A stretch of DNA of 33,756 nucleotides from DATNFP01 sp035606335 (GTDB lineage Bacteria; Bacteroidota; Bacteroidia; Chitinophagales; Chitinophagaceae), in the NCBI GenBank assembly GCA_035606335.1, contig DATNFP010000155.1, positions 1 through 33,756 of the forward strand, given 5' to 3'. The notes below the pieces were generated by a model. The model was not told the DNA's origin. It saw only the letters and a program-made list of their open reading frames with translations, and did not search any database. Numbering within the stretch: position 1 is the stretch's first letter; each line of letters begins with the position of its first letter. A program made the position numbers and the translations under genes. Below, one piece after another: positions 7,436-16,740 of the stretch.

Positions 7436-10400
7436 TTATTTATTACCAATAATCTGGTAATACTGTTCCACCATATTTCTATAATATGGCTTTAACTGTG
7501 GCGGGACGGTCTTATATAATTCCAAAAGTTGCTGTGGTTGCTGCATATATTTTTGAAGCTCTGCGGGAATTGGCCGGCTTATTTCGTTTTGAGGAATTTT
7601 TGAAACACGTTTATCATCCTGCTCTTGTTCCTGTAGCGCTTTTTCGCTTTCAAGTAATCGTGTCATTATATCTTTTTGCCGTGCAAACAGATCATTATTC
7701 AATCTGCGATTAACCAAATCTGTTTCAGTTCTATCCATCTTTTGCTGTGCATCCTGCAACTCGCGGCTACTATTCAGTCCTTTACTATTCAGCAAGCTGT
7801 TGAGTTCCTGTAGCTGCCTACGTATCGAAGCCTGTTGCTCTGCGAGTCTTGCTAACTGTTCTGATTCACCCGTATGCTCATTATTACCGGATTGCTTCCC
7901 TTGTTTTTGCTGATCACCAGGCTTATTACCATCTTGACCTTCTCTTCTTTGCATTGCATTTTGCAATTGCTGCATTGCATTGCCTAAATTCTGTTGTTTT
8001 GTAATAATATCCTTCATTTCCTGCCCTACCCCCGGTTTAGAACTCATTCCGGGCTTTGGCGTCATACCCCCGGGATTATTACAACTACCCTTTTGCCCTT
8101 TCATAGCCTGGCTTTGCATTTGCAATAAATTTGAAAGCACTTCATTAAGCATCAGGGCAAGATTGTTGGTATGCGTCATTACATATTGCTGGCGGGTTTG
8201 TGCATCTGCCGTGCGGCGGTCTTCCAGGTCATTTACAGAATATTGCATATTTCTTTCAAGCTCTGTAGTTTCTTTATTTATAGTCGTAGCTAATTTGAAC
8301 TGGCGCTTACTCAATACGTACAGGCTATCCCTTATCATCATTGAGTTATTGTGTAAGCGATTCTGCTCTTCCTGGTTGGCTACATAAGATTGACTTGTGA
8401 TGGAGGTTTGCTGTACATTCTTCATTAAATCCTCCTGGTCGAATGAAAGACGGATAAGATTGGTAAGGATTTGGCGAACAGCTCTGATATCCATCTTCAG
8501 TTGCTGCATATCACTGCCACTTGCCATCTCCCGGAGAGATTGAGACATTTCCTGCAGGTTTTGCGCAGCTTTATTTTGCGACTCGCTTGATTTGCTATTC
8601 TGATTTTCATTAAGTTGCTGCTCACTTTGCTGCATGTTCTGCTGTGCTTGCTTACCCTGCTGCTGCGACTCGTTTAAAGATTGTTTTTGCTCCATCTTAT
8701 CATTGAGCTGCTGCATTTCCTTCATATCCTGCTGCATCGTTTTGTCCAGGTCTTTTTTAAGATCATCTTGTTTTTTACCAAGCGCCTGGTTGTCCGTGCT
8801 CTTTTTATCTGTTTGCTCTTTTAGATCAAGCTGCTGCTTAGCCAAATTGTCGAGCTTATTTGCCATATCTTCCATGCGCATTTGCATTTCCAGCTTTTTC
8901 ATTAGCTCCTGCATGCGCTTCATATCCATATTGAACAGCTTATTATCTTCCTGTAACTGCTGCATTGTCTGTACCGCATTATCTTTATTCAATCTTTGCA
9001 TCAAATCCTGCAGCTTTTTCATCTCTTCTTTAAGCTCATTATTCAGCAGATTATCCAATTGTTTCTGCATTTCATCCTGCTTGTCCTTCAGATCTTGGCT
9101 ATACTGCTTCTGATCGCTTTCTTTTTTTTCCTCCTCAAAGCGCTTCTTTATATTTTCCACCTGGCTTTGTAAGGTTTGTTGCTGTTGCATCATATCCTTT
9201 AAGGATTGCTGCTGTTGCCAATCAAGCTGATTACTTTGCAACATTTTTGTCTGCATGTCTTTGTAATCGCTCTGAAGTTGTTGCAATTTTTCAGCACTAT
9301 TGCTGATGCCAGAATTTATCTGGTTAGCATTCGCATTGATAGCTGAGTCTATCTGCTTCTTATCGTACATCTGATAAGACATCACCTCACTCCGTACCGA
9401 CTTGGGACCATGCACGCCATCATTATCCCATGCTTCTATATAATAAGTAAGTTTCTGGCCTGTCTTGAGATTTAAACTTTCTATATCAAAATATTGCTGA
9501 AAAGCAGTAAGAGCACCCTGAGTAATTTTTAATGGTATGCTTTTACTTGCTATGGGTTGATTTCTCTCGTCACTGATATTGTAATGAAATAAAACACGTG
9601 TGATACCATAATCATCTCCCGCAGTACCGCTCAATAATATTTGCTTGCGAGATACAGTATCTGTAAACTGCTGTACCTGTATTACAGGATACTGATCAGG
9701 TATTACCTGTACCTGGTAGTGATAACTATCGACAAAAGAAGATTGGTTATTCTGTAAAGCAAGTGTATAGGTAGTATCATTCATAAAACGATACTGGTAC
9801 CCAAACATCGAAGCATTTTTTGGTAGATTTATTGAGGCGCCATTACCCAATCTTAAAGTAGCTTTATCAGTATATTCAGCAATAAAAGCCCATGTCACCT
9901 TGGTGCCTACCGGCAAAGTCATATCGCCAAGGCTGTTCCGAACCTCATCTTTTTTGCCAATATATGCAGGATAACTAATGTTTACCTTAAAAGCCTTGAG
10001 AACAGGTTTTTGAGCAACATGCAAAATGTATGGCTGTGAATAAAAGCCTGCCGCAAATAGCCTAAAGTTTACAGGATCAGTAACATTTCTAAATATATAT
10101 TGAAAGCTATGCCTCCCTACCACCTGCATTGGGACACGTTCTGAACCTATTTCTATATACATTTCATCAGGCAATGCGTTCCCATCTGCTTCAGCTTTTA
10201 AAATAAAATCGGAATTACGAATAGCCAGCAATGGTTCACTCTTAATGACAAAGTTGAAAGGTGCAGGTTTTTCGAATGCTTTCGTTGGTTGCAACAAACG
10301 TGTAGAAGCCTCCCGAAAAACATTGGGCGCAGCCACGAGAATAAATACACCAATTAATAACAAGGGTAATAAAAAGCGGAGATATTTTCTGTTTTTAGAT

Positions 10401-10846
10401 AAATCGATTGCCGATGCAAAAGGCACTACAGATATCAGCTTTGCCTTTTGGTCTATGCTTGCCTCTATCAGTTCGCGACTTGTATTATCATTTGATAATC
10501 TTTTGAGCTGTAAAATATTTAACAGCTTATCGCTTATTTCCGGAAAATGGCGACCAACGATCAAAGCTGCCTGGTCGTGAGAAATTATTTTGCCCAGGCG
10601 AGCCATTTTAAATAAAGGTATAATTACCCATACTATTAATGACGACAATCCAAGAACTACAAACGTTGATACAACGGTAACCCTAAGCCAAACAGGCATA
10701 TATAGAAAATATTCGCCTACACTAACCGACAGTATATAAAATAGAAGACAGCTAAAAAAGATCAGTGACCCTCTAATTACCTGGTTAGCATAATATTTTC
10801 GTATAAAAGCGTCTAAACGTGATATCAGCCAGTCGTAATTACTCAT
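7436..10846 (-). CDS. Large DUF4175-like membrane protein with Gln/Met-rich coiled coil
   Basis: 1136 residues. The N-terminus has two hydrophobic helices (about 26-46 and 55-80) and a third near 155-172. A beta-rich, probably periplasmic region follows (about 190-495), including YYIEAWDNDGVHGPKSVRSE. From about 505 to 1080 it is extremely rich in Gln, Met, Lys and Asp, with heptad-like stretches such as MQKQLDNLLNNELKEEMKK, indicating long coiled coils, broken by a Gly/Pro-rich linker (NNPGGMTPKPGMSSKPG). The architecture matches the DUF4175-type proteins of Bacteroidota. The function is not established; an envelope role is inferred from membrane anchoring. No MoxR or von Willebrand domain genes are next to it. 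It is divergent from mutS2. Confidence 0.8.
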   Translation of the reverse strand: MSNYDWLISRLDAFIRKYYANQVIRGSLIFFSCLLFYILSVSVGEYFLYMPVWLRVTVVSTFVVLGLSSLIVWVIIPLFKMARLGKIISHDQAALIVGRHFPEISDKLLNILQLKRLSNDNTSRELIEASIDQKAKLISVVPFASAIDLSKNRKYLRFLLPLLLIGVFILVAAPNVFREASTRLLQPTKAFEKPAPFNFVIKSEPLLAIRNSDFILKAEADGNALPDEMYIEIGSERVPMQVVGRHSFQYIFRNVTDPVNFRLFAAGFYSQPYILHVAQKPVLKAFKVNISYPAYIGKKDEVRNSLGDMTLPVGTKVTWAFIAEYTDKATLRLGNGASINLPKNASMFGYQYRFMNDTTYTLALQNNQSSFVDSYHYQVQVIPDQYPVIQVQQFTDTVSRKQILLSGTAGDDYGITRVLFHYNISDERNQPIASKSIPLKITQGALTAFQQYFDIESLNLKTGQKLTYYIEAWDNDGVHGPKSVRSEVMSYQMYDKKQIDSAINANANQINSGISNSAEKLQQLQSDYKDMQTKMLQSNQLDWQQQQSLKDMMQQQQTLQSQVENIKKRFEEEKKESDQKQYSQDLKDKQDEMQKQLDNLLNNELKEEMKKLQDLMQRLNKDNAVQTMQQLQEDNKLFNMDMKRMQELMKKLEMQMRMEDMANKLDNLAKQQLDLKEQTDKKSTDNQALGKKQDDLKKDLDKTMQQDMKEMQQLNDKMEQKQSLNESQQQGKQAQQNMQQSEQQLNENQNSKSSESQNKAAQNLQEMSQSLREMASGSDMQQLKMDIRAVRQILTNLIRLSFDQEDLMKNVQQTSITSQSYVANQEEQNRLHNNSMMIRDSLYVLSKRQFKLATTINKETTELERNMQYSVNDLEDRRTADAQTRQQYVMTHTNNLALMLNEVLSNLLQMQSQAMKGQKGSCNNPGGMTPKPGMSSKPGVGQEMKDIITKQQNLGNAMQQLQNAMQRREGQDGNKPGDQQKQGKQSGNNEHTGESEQLARLAEQQASIRRQLQELNSLLNSKGLNSSRELQDAQQKMDRTETDLVNRRLNNDLFARQKDIMTRLLESEKALQEQEQDDKRVSKIPQNEISRPIPAELQKYMQQPQQLLELYKTVPPQLKPYYRNMVEQYYQIIGNK

Positions 10847-10910
10847 ACTATTTCTCTAATGCAATATAACGGAAATTATTGTGTAATGGTTCATAAGACA
10901 ATGTTATATG

Positions 10911-10918
10911 TAAATTTG
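10911..10918 (+). promoter_or_regulatory. -7 element upstream of mutS2
   Basis: TAAATTTG matches TAnnTTTG exactly, 20 bases before ATG 10939. No TTTG lies at the expected 19-21 nt upstream, so only half of the promoter is convincing. Confidence 0.4.
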
Positions 10919-10938
10919 CAAATTGATTGGAAATAGAA

Positions 10939-13056
10939 ATGATGCAATTGTATCCGGCACATGCCGTAGAAGCTTTAGAGTATAATAAGATCTGCCAGTT
11001 ATTAAAGCAAAAATGCCGGACAGACAATGCAGGTGAACGCGTGGAGCAAATGCGTTTTCATACACGTATAGAATACGTTGAAAATGCTCTTTTGCAAACA
11101 CTTGAGTTTAAATCCATACAGCTTGGCTCGGATCATTTTCCTAATGATTTTACCAGGAATCTTGAAAAAGAATTGAAACTACTAGCAGTACCGGGAGCAG
11201 TACTGAATGGGGAACAATTATTAGCCATACAGTATTTATCCCTGAACATGCGGGATATATTGCTGTGGTTTAAAAAACATAACGAACTATACCCCCATCT
11301 CAGAGCCTTAACAGATAACATTACTTATGAAAAACAAATAAATGACACTATTTCGTCAGTAATTGATGAAAATGCTCAGGTAAGAGATACAGCATCAAAA
11401 GAATTGGCAAATATCAGATCAGAAATAGCGTCGAAAAGACAGGAGCTGAGAAAAGTGTTTGAAAGTGTTTTAAGAAAGCTTAATAAACAGGGATATCTTG
11501 CTGATATATCCGAAGGGTTCCTGAATGGACGACGAACAGTTGCAGTGGCCGCTGAACACAAGCGAATAGTGAAAGGGATTTTGCACGGCGAAAGTGAATC
11601 GCAACGCACTGTATTTATAGAGCCCGAGGAAACCATAGAATTGAACAACGAGCTGTTCTCACTGGAAAGAGCCGAAGCAAAAGAGGTGCATAGGATACTC
11701 GCACAGACTACAGCGATTCTATCAAAACATCAGCCAATACTTGAAGCTTACTATCATTTATGCGGTTTGTTTGACTTCATTCGGGCAAAGGCTTTATTAG
11801 CCATAGACATGAATGGTGAAATGCCAAGATTAAGCGTCCATCCTGGAGTGCTTTTAATTAAAGCATATCATCCATTGCTATATCTGCATAACAAACAGCA
11901 AAACAAGCCAACTGTCCCCCTTAATCTGACCCTCGACCGGCAAAATAGGATATTGATCATCAGCGGGCCCAATGCAGGGGGAAAAACAGTGTCAATGAAA
12001 ACAGTGGGGTTGTTACAATTAATGGTTCAGGCTGGATTGCTAATACCCGTAGACCCAAATTCTGAAATAGGCATTTTCAAACAGCTAATGATCCATATTG
12101 GCGATACACAATCTATAGAGCATGAGTTAAGTACTTACAGTGCTCATTTGCGTGATATGAAATATTTTATGGATTATGCAAATGGGAAAACATTATTTTT
12201 TATTGATGAATTAGGAAGTGGTTCTGATCCAAACCTGGGTGGTGCATTTGCAGAGGCAATCGTTGAGGAACTGGCAGGTAAACATGCCTTAGGAATTATT
12301 ACAACCCATTATCTGAATCTGAAAGTGATGGCTGGAAAGGTGTCCGGAATAATAAATGGTGCGATGGCATTTGATGAAGAAAAGCTGGAGCCCTTATATC
12401 AATTAAATATCGGGAAGCCGGGCAGCTCTTATACATTTGCTATTGCTCAGCGAAGTGGCTTACCTGATAAGGTAATAGAGCGGGCAAGGCAACTGACACA
12501 GCGCGAACATTTTCGCCTGGACAAAATGCTGCACCAAACAGAACAACAATCTGTCCGCCTTTCAGAAAAAGAAAAGGAGCTCAATAAGCTATTGAAAGAA
12601 AACAATACATTGAAAAATGATTACGAAGAACTAACTAACAAGGAAAAACTAAAACAACATTTTCACACCCTAAAGCTTCAAAACAAAATAAAAAAAGAAG
12701 AGCTGGATTATTTACGTGATACTGAAAGAAAATTCAAACAAATAATTCACGATTGGAAGAAAACTGAAAACAAACAGGAAGTGATAGAATCTGCAGAAAA
12801 TGTTTTGTTCAGAAAAAAACAAATACAGGTAAATGCAGCAGCAGCAAAAAAAGCAGACAAAAACTATGATGTGCTTGGGGGGAAACCAAACGTGGGTGAT
12901 TTAGTAAGAAACAAAGATAATCACCAGGTAGGCAAATTAGTAGAAATACGGGATAAGCGCGCGATAGTACAAATAGGGCAAATGCCGTTTAACGTAAACC
13001 TTGACGAATGGATTGTCGTGAAGAAAAAAGAAAAACAAAATTCAAAGAATAAATAA
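10939..13056 (+). CDS. mutS2: MutS2 family ATPase lacking the Smr domain
   Basis: 705 residues from ATG 10939 (ATG 10942 is equally possible; a TTG at 10927 is less likely). Conserved features: HPLLYLHN before the ATPase, Walker A GPNAGGKT at about 343-350, IGDTQSIEHELSTYSAHL, Walker B FFIDELGSGSDP near 420, and the TTHYLNLK segment. A long charged coiled coil follows (about 525-630), then a KOW-like domain (VGDLVRNKDNHQVGKLVEI). The protein ends about 50 residues later, where full-length MutS2 (about 780 residues) has a C-terminal Smr nuclease domain, absent here. MutS2 proteins act in recombination control or in ribosome collision rescue; the nuclease role should not be assumed for this one. 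Confidence 0.92.
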   Translation: MMQLYPAHAVEALEYNKICQLLKQKCRTDNAGERVEQMRFHTRIEYVENALLQTLEFKSIQLGSDHFPNDFTRNLEKELKLLAVPGAVLNGEQLLAIQYLSLNMRDILLWFKKHNELYPHLRALTDNITYEKQINDTISSVIDENAQVRDTASKELANIRSEIASKRQELRKVFESVLRKLNKQGYLADISEGFLNGRRTVAVAAEHKRIVKGILHGESESQRTVFIEPEETIELNNELFSLERAEAKEVHRILAQTTAILSKHQPILEAYYHLCGLFDFIRAKALLAIDMNGEMPRLSVHPGVLLIKAYHPLLYLHNKQQNKPTVPLNLTLDRQNRILIISGPNAGGKTVSMKTVGLLQLMVQAGLLIPVDPNSEIGIFKQLMIHIGDTQSIEHELSTYSAHLRDMKYFMDYANGKTLFFIDELGSGSDPNLGGAFAEAIVEELAGKHALGIITTHYLNLKVMAGKVSGIINGAMAFDEEKLEPLYQLNIGKPGSSYTFAIAQRSGLPDKVIERARQLTQREHFRLDKMLHQTEQQSVRLSEKEKELNKLLKENNTLKNDYEELTNKEKLKQHFHTLKLQNKIKKEELDYLRDTERKFKQIIHDWKKTENKQEVIESAENVLFRKKQIQVNAAAAKKADKNYDVLGGKPNVGDLVRNKDNHQVGKLVEIRDKRAIVQIGQMPFNVNLDEWIVVKKKEKQNSKNK

Positions 13057-13081
13057 TTCTTTATGCAGTATCAGACAATAA

Positions 13082-15127
13082 CTATCCACTTCCTTTCATT
13101 TTATTAATTACAGCCTGTTGTTTTATATATGCGTTTTTCAATATTCTGTTCAATAATTCATCATCTGGTTTTAAATCTTTTGCCTTTAACAAGTAAGAAA
13201 TACCCTTGTCGTAATCATCTTTTAGTAGATACGCAAGCCCTAAACCTTCAAAAGCATAAAAATCGTCTTTATTAATTTCAAGCGATAGATTGCAATATTT
13301 TATTGCAGCATCAGAACTATCAAGCAGCGCTTTATTAAAACCGATAATACCATATATGCCGGCATTATTACCAACAGTTTGCATATAAAGAGAAAAGAGA
13401 GAATCAGCAATTGCAAAACTATCATCCTGAAAAGCAATCATGGCTCTCAGATCGAATCTGTTTGTATCTTTTATTACAGCAGTAACAGGAAGCCCATCTA
13501 TATTTACCGTATGTATAGTGCCACCGGGCGGAAAGCTATTGGCAAGATAATCGGGGCCCAGAAATATGGTATTGAACACTCCATATGTCCAGGGCTTGAT
13601 AGATCGGGCTACGCATCCTATACTTACTACTTTCACTTTTGAACCAGGGTAATGCCTTTGTATGTAATAGTCCAGAAAGGCGTAAGTATTTGTTGCAATC
13701 CTGACAGTATCGTTTGATTGTGCAATTGGCTCATTCGTCATTAACCAATCAACAGCTTTTTTAACAGTTATTTCCCAATAATCTGTTTCATAGTTATAGT
13801 AAGCATTTTTAAAGCCACCCACTGATTCGTTAAAATATGCATATTCATAAGGATGATTGTTAAAGCTCCAGGCAATTGGCTTGATCATGGCTAACAGGCA
13901 AATTGCAAAAAATGCGCCTTTAAATACGGGTCTCTTTATGGTTTCAAAAATATTGTTTAGCCCAATTCCTGCGATAATGATAAATCCAGGATAAATAAAT
14001 AGAAAATGTCTCCACCCGGAATACAATGCAGCTTTCGTAAGCATAGCATAGATAATGGGAAAGACTGAAGTAAATAAAATGAGAAAAAGATACTTACGAT
14101 TAAGGATTGTGCGTTTTAAAAAAAGTAAAATTATTGATATTATGATACATGCCTGTATGAAAAGAGGAATAGTAATAGACATGAATTTTATAAGATAAAA
14201 CGGCGGTAAGTGAAGGGAGTCAATAACTGCCCCATCAAAATTTAATTTGATTTTTACCGGATACCTTTTAACAACATTCAATGTTTCAGAAAGATTATGT
14301 ATCGGGTCTTGTAGCAGGAATGGCCATGTAATAGTTACCAGGCAAAGGCAACCAAGTATTATGACAACCAATTTAGCTGATAATGAGACTATGTTTTCCT
14401 TTAGTTGTGACCTTAGGTTTTTGTCAATTAAAAAAAATAGTGCAACAAAAAGCAGTAAATAAAAAATTAATAATAATCCACCGATACGTGTACCGGATGT
14501 GAAAGCAAACGAAAAAAGTAAAAACAAAGACATTTTCCATGATGGAGTTGGAAGTTCTTCGAGAAAGCAGATGATAAAGTAAATAGACGCAATGTATCCT
14601 GTACAGAATGGGATGTCTTTGGTATTGAACAAAATGCTTCCAAAGAAAGTAGGAGTAAGGAAAAGGAGCCACTCCGTAAATATTGCTGCGCGCCAGTTGC
14701 TTAATTTGGCTGCTATAAGGCCTGCAAATAAGATAGCAATAATGCCAAACAGTTGTATAAATATATGCCTTGAATTAAACTCCTGGGTCCCTTTATCTAA
14801 TCCCGTTATTTTATTGAACCCTACGGGTATATATTCGAATGCACTGCCATAAAAACGGAGATTACTGTCTATGACATATTCATTTTCCCCGCCCGGTTCA
14901 AGGAATGACTTGTCTTTACCACCGCTTAAGTAGTAAGCATAGTTAGCTTTACAGTAAGTATTCATATCCATCTCATCAACATGGAATCCTATATTATAGC
15001 CACTGATCCATGTGAGGAGAAGCATTGCGGCAAGTGAAAAGAAAAAGATCCTCTTTGCGGCAAGAGTATTTCTGCCGTGTATTGATGTGGTATTCGGGTC
15101 TATTTGTTTATTTTTCTGTTTGCTCAT
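13082..15127 (-). CDS. GT-C-like membrane glycosyltransferase with TPR-like C-terminus
   Basis: 681 residues. After a short charged N-terminus come roughly ten or more hydrophobic helices (from about 27 to 415). The first periplasmic loop carries HVDEMDM (Asp51, Glu52), the place and kind of acidic motif used by GT-C enzymes of the PMT/ArnT type that take polyprenyl-phosphate sugars. A non-membrane domain follows, and the last 120 or so residues contain TPR-like helices (AAIKYCNLSLEINKDDFYAF, LAYLLKDDYDKGISYLLKA). It probably transfers a sugar to a lipid or protein on the periplasmic side; donor and acceptor are unknown. No other glycosylation genes are adjacent. It converges with mutS2 over a 25-bp gap without a clear terminator. 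Confidence 0.7.
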   Translation of the reverse strand: MSKQKNKQIDPNTTSIHGRNTLAAKRIFFFSLAAMLLLTWISGYNIGFHVDEMDMNTYCKANYAYYLSGGKDKSFLEPGGENEYVIDSNLRFYGSAFEYIPVGFNKITGLDKGTQEFNSRHIFIQLFGIIAILFAGLIAAKLSNWRAAIFTEWLLFLTPTFFGSILFNTKDIPFCTGYIASIYFIICFLEELPTPSWKMSLFLLFSFAFTSGTRIGGLLLIFYLLLFVALFFLIDKNLRSQLKENIVSLSAKLVVIILGCLCLVTITWPFLLQDPIHNLSETLNVVKRYPVKIKLNFDGAVIDSLHLPPFYLIKFMSITIPLFIQACIIISIILLFLKRTILNRKYLFLILFTSVFPIIYAMLTKAALYSGWRHFLFIYPGFIIIAGIGLNNIFETIKRPVFKGAFFAICLLAMIKPIAWSFNNHPYEYAYFNESVGGFKNAYYNYETDYWEITVKKAVDWLMTNEPIAQSNDTVRIATNTYAFLDYYIQRHYPGSKVKVVSIGCVARSIKPWTYGVFNTIFLGPDYLANSFPPGGTIHTVNIDGLPVTAVIKDTNRFDLRAMIAFQDDSFAIADSLFSLYMQTVGNNAGIYGIIGFNKALLDSSDAAIKYCNLSLEINKDDFYAFEGLGLAYLLKDDYDKGISYLLKAKDLKPDDELLNRILKNAYIKQQAVINKMKGSG

Positions 15128-15215
15128 AAAATGGGATAAGCACGATCAGAACAATATAGTCGAAATCTTAAACTTAAGTAAGCCTTTAGAACAAAAAATG
15201 AGAAATAATATCTAT

Positions 15216-16652
15216 CTACATCGCTTTCACAAGCGATCCCAATCTTTTAAAAACCTTTTCCAGTTCAGGTTTCCAGTTAATGCCAAAACTAAGTCGCATA
15301 CAATTATGATAACGGTCTTGTAACGTGAACATAGCGCCGGGTGCAATACTTATTCGATATTCCATTGCTTCCTGATATAGCTTATAAGTGTCAATCCTTT
15401 TATCTAATTCTACCCAGAGTATGAATCCACCTTGTGGATGACTAACCTTGGTGCCTTCAGGAAAATATTCACCAATGGCACGTATAAACTGCAGACTATT
15501 GCGATGCAATGTTTGCCTTAGTTTTCTTAAATGATATTCATACCTGCCGGCTGTGAGAAAATTTGCAACAGCAGCCTGTTCAGCAGTAGGAGAGGAAATG
15601 CTATGATATCTTTTCAAACGCTTTATTTGTTCCAGGTACTTGCCTGGAGCCACCCACCCTACTCTATAACCCGGAGCCAATGTTTTGGAAATGGAGCTGC
15701 ACCATAATACATTTCCTTCCTCGTCATAGCTTTTACAGCTTTTAGGCCTTTTGTTTCCAAAATATACATCACCATATATATCATCTTCTATCAGCGGTAT
15801 ACCATGAAACGACAGTAGTTTTACCATTCCCTCTTTATGCTCATCCGGCATACAATAGCCTAACGGATTACTGAAGTTTGAAACAAAAACACATGCTTTT
15901 ATCCTATGGTTCTGTAGTGCTTTTTTTACATCATCCGGATCAATACCAATATCCGGATCTGTAGGCAATTCCAATACTTTTAGGCCCAGACTATGTGCCA
16001 ATTGAAGTGTGCCAAAATAGATGGGGCTCTCTACAGCAATGGTATCTCCTCTCTGTGTTAGCGCCATCAGGCAATAAGAAAGAGCATTCATGCAACCCGC
16101 AGTTGTCACAAGGTCATCTGCCTGTAATGTGCCATCCCAATTTAATGACATGCGGGCAACCTGCCTGCGCAATAATTCATTCCCTTGCAAATGCTCATAA
16201 GATGTACCCCCGGCAGGCAAACTACGGATAGCCTGTAGCATTGCTTTGTTCAACTTGGCAATAGGCAATAGCTCAGGTGCCGGTACCCCTACTGATAAAC
16301 AAGTATTACGACTATCGCTGAAATCTTCATATACCTCGGAGATAATAGCCTCCACATTTTTGCTATGCGCAGTAGATTGTGGATGGCTTTTCCCGGGCTT
16401 CTGAGGAAAACGAGACGGATTGAACCGTACATAATATCCGGACTGTGGACGGGATTCAATTAATCCTTTGCTCTCCAAATGATAGTAAGCCTGCAAAGTA
16501 GTACTCATACTAATGCCATACTCTTTACTCAACAAACGAACCGATGGCAATTTATCACCAAGATTCAGAACATTATCCATTATCTGCTTTTCAATAACAT
16601 CGGCAATATGCAGATACAGATGATCGTTTTTCCCGTTCGATTTTGTTCTCAT
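15216..16652 (-). CDS. MocR-type GntR/aminotransferase transcriptional regulator
   Basis: 478 residues. The N-terminal 76 residues are a GntR winged helix (GDKLPSVRLLSKEYGISMST, SKGLIESRPQSGYYVRF). The rest is a fold-type I aminotransferase domain with VSNFSNPLGYCMP (Asn262), IEDDIYGDVYF (Asp290, Tyr293) and SSISKTLAPGYRVGW, in which Lys323 should bind PLP. Such regulators usually control a divergent neighbour and sense PLP or an amine/amino acid. The divergent neighbours here are a DMT exporter and a branched-chain aminotransferase, which fits a role in amino-acid homeostasis (inference). The 88-bp intergenic region holds a candidate operator at 16678-16690. Confidence 0.93.
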   Translation of the reverse strand: MRTKSNGKNDHLYLHIADVIEKQIMDNVLNLGDKLPSVRLLSKEYGISMSTTLQAYYHLESKGLIESRPQSGYYVRFNPSRFPQKPGKSHPQSTAHSKNVEAIISEVYEDFSDSRNTCLSVGVPAPELLPIAKLNKAMLQAIRSLPAGGTSYEHLQGNELLRRQVARMSLNWDGTLQADDLVTTAGCMNALSYCLMALTQRGDTIAVESPIYFGTLQLAHSLGLKVLELPTDPDIGIDPDDVKKALQNHRIKACVFVSNFSNPLGYCMPDEHKEGMVKLLSFHGIPLIEDDIYGDVYFGNKRPKSCKSYDEEGNVLWCSSISKTLAPGYRVGWVAPGKYLEQIKRLKRYHSISSPTAEQAAVANFLTAGRYEYHLRKLRQTLHRNSLQFIRAIGEYFPEGTKVSHPQGGFILWVELDKRIDTYKLYQEAMEYRISIAPGAMFTLQDRYHNCMRLSFGINWKPELEKVFKRLGSLVKAM

Positions 16653-16677
16653 TTATTTAAACTGTTCTGGTCTAAAT

Positions 16678-16690
16678 TACAAAAATTGTA
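16678..16690. promoter_or_regulatory. Candidate operator in the mocR/exporter divergent region
   Basis: TACAA-AAA-TTGTA, a perfect 5-bp inverted repeat with a 3-bp centre, lies 25 bp upstream of the regulator's start and 50 bp upstream of the transporter's. TTTTGTT also occurs twice between it and the transporter gene. Neither gene has a fully consensus promoter here. Confidence 0.35.
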
Positions 16691-16740
16691 TCTGTTTTGT
16701 TTCAAATATTTTCATCAATTTTGTTAAGACATTGGAAAGC

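Noticed and set aside
7399..7452. 17-residue open frame with a GGAGG-like sequence upstream
   Set aside because: It overlaps the end of the DUF4175-like gene, has no recognisable features, and Shine-Dalgarno sequences carry little weight in this phylum.
8634..9113. 159-residue Cys/Ser-rich frame opposite the DUF4175-like gene
   Set aside because: It is antisense to the Gln-rich coiled coil; glutamine codons read backwards give Leu/Cys-rich stop-free frames, and there is no start context or domain.
13057..13081. Terminator between mutS2 and the glycosyltransferase gene
   Set aside because: No hairpin with a T run can be drawn in the 25-bp convergent gap.
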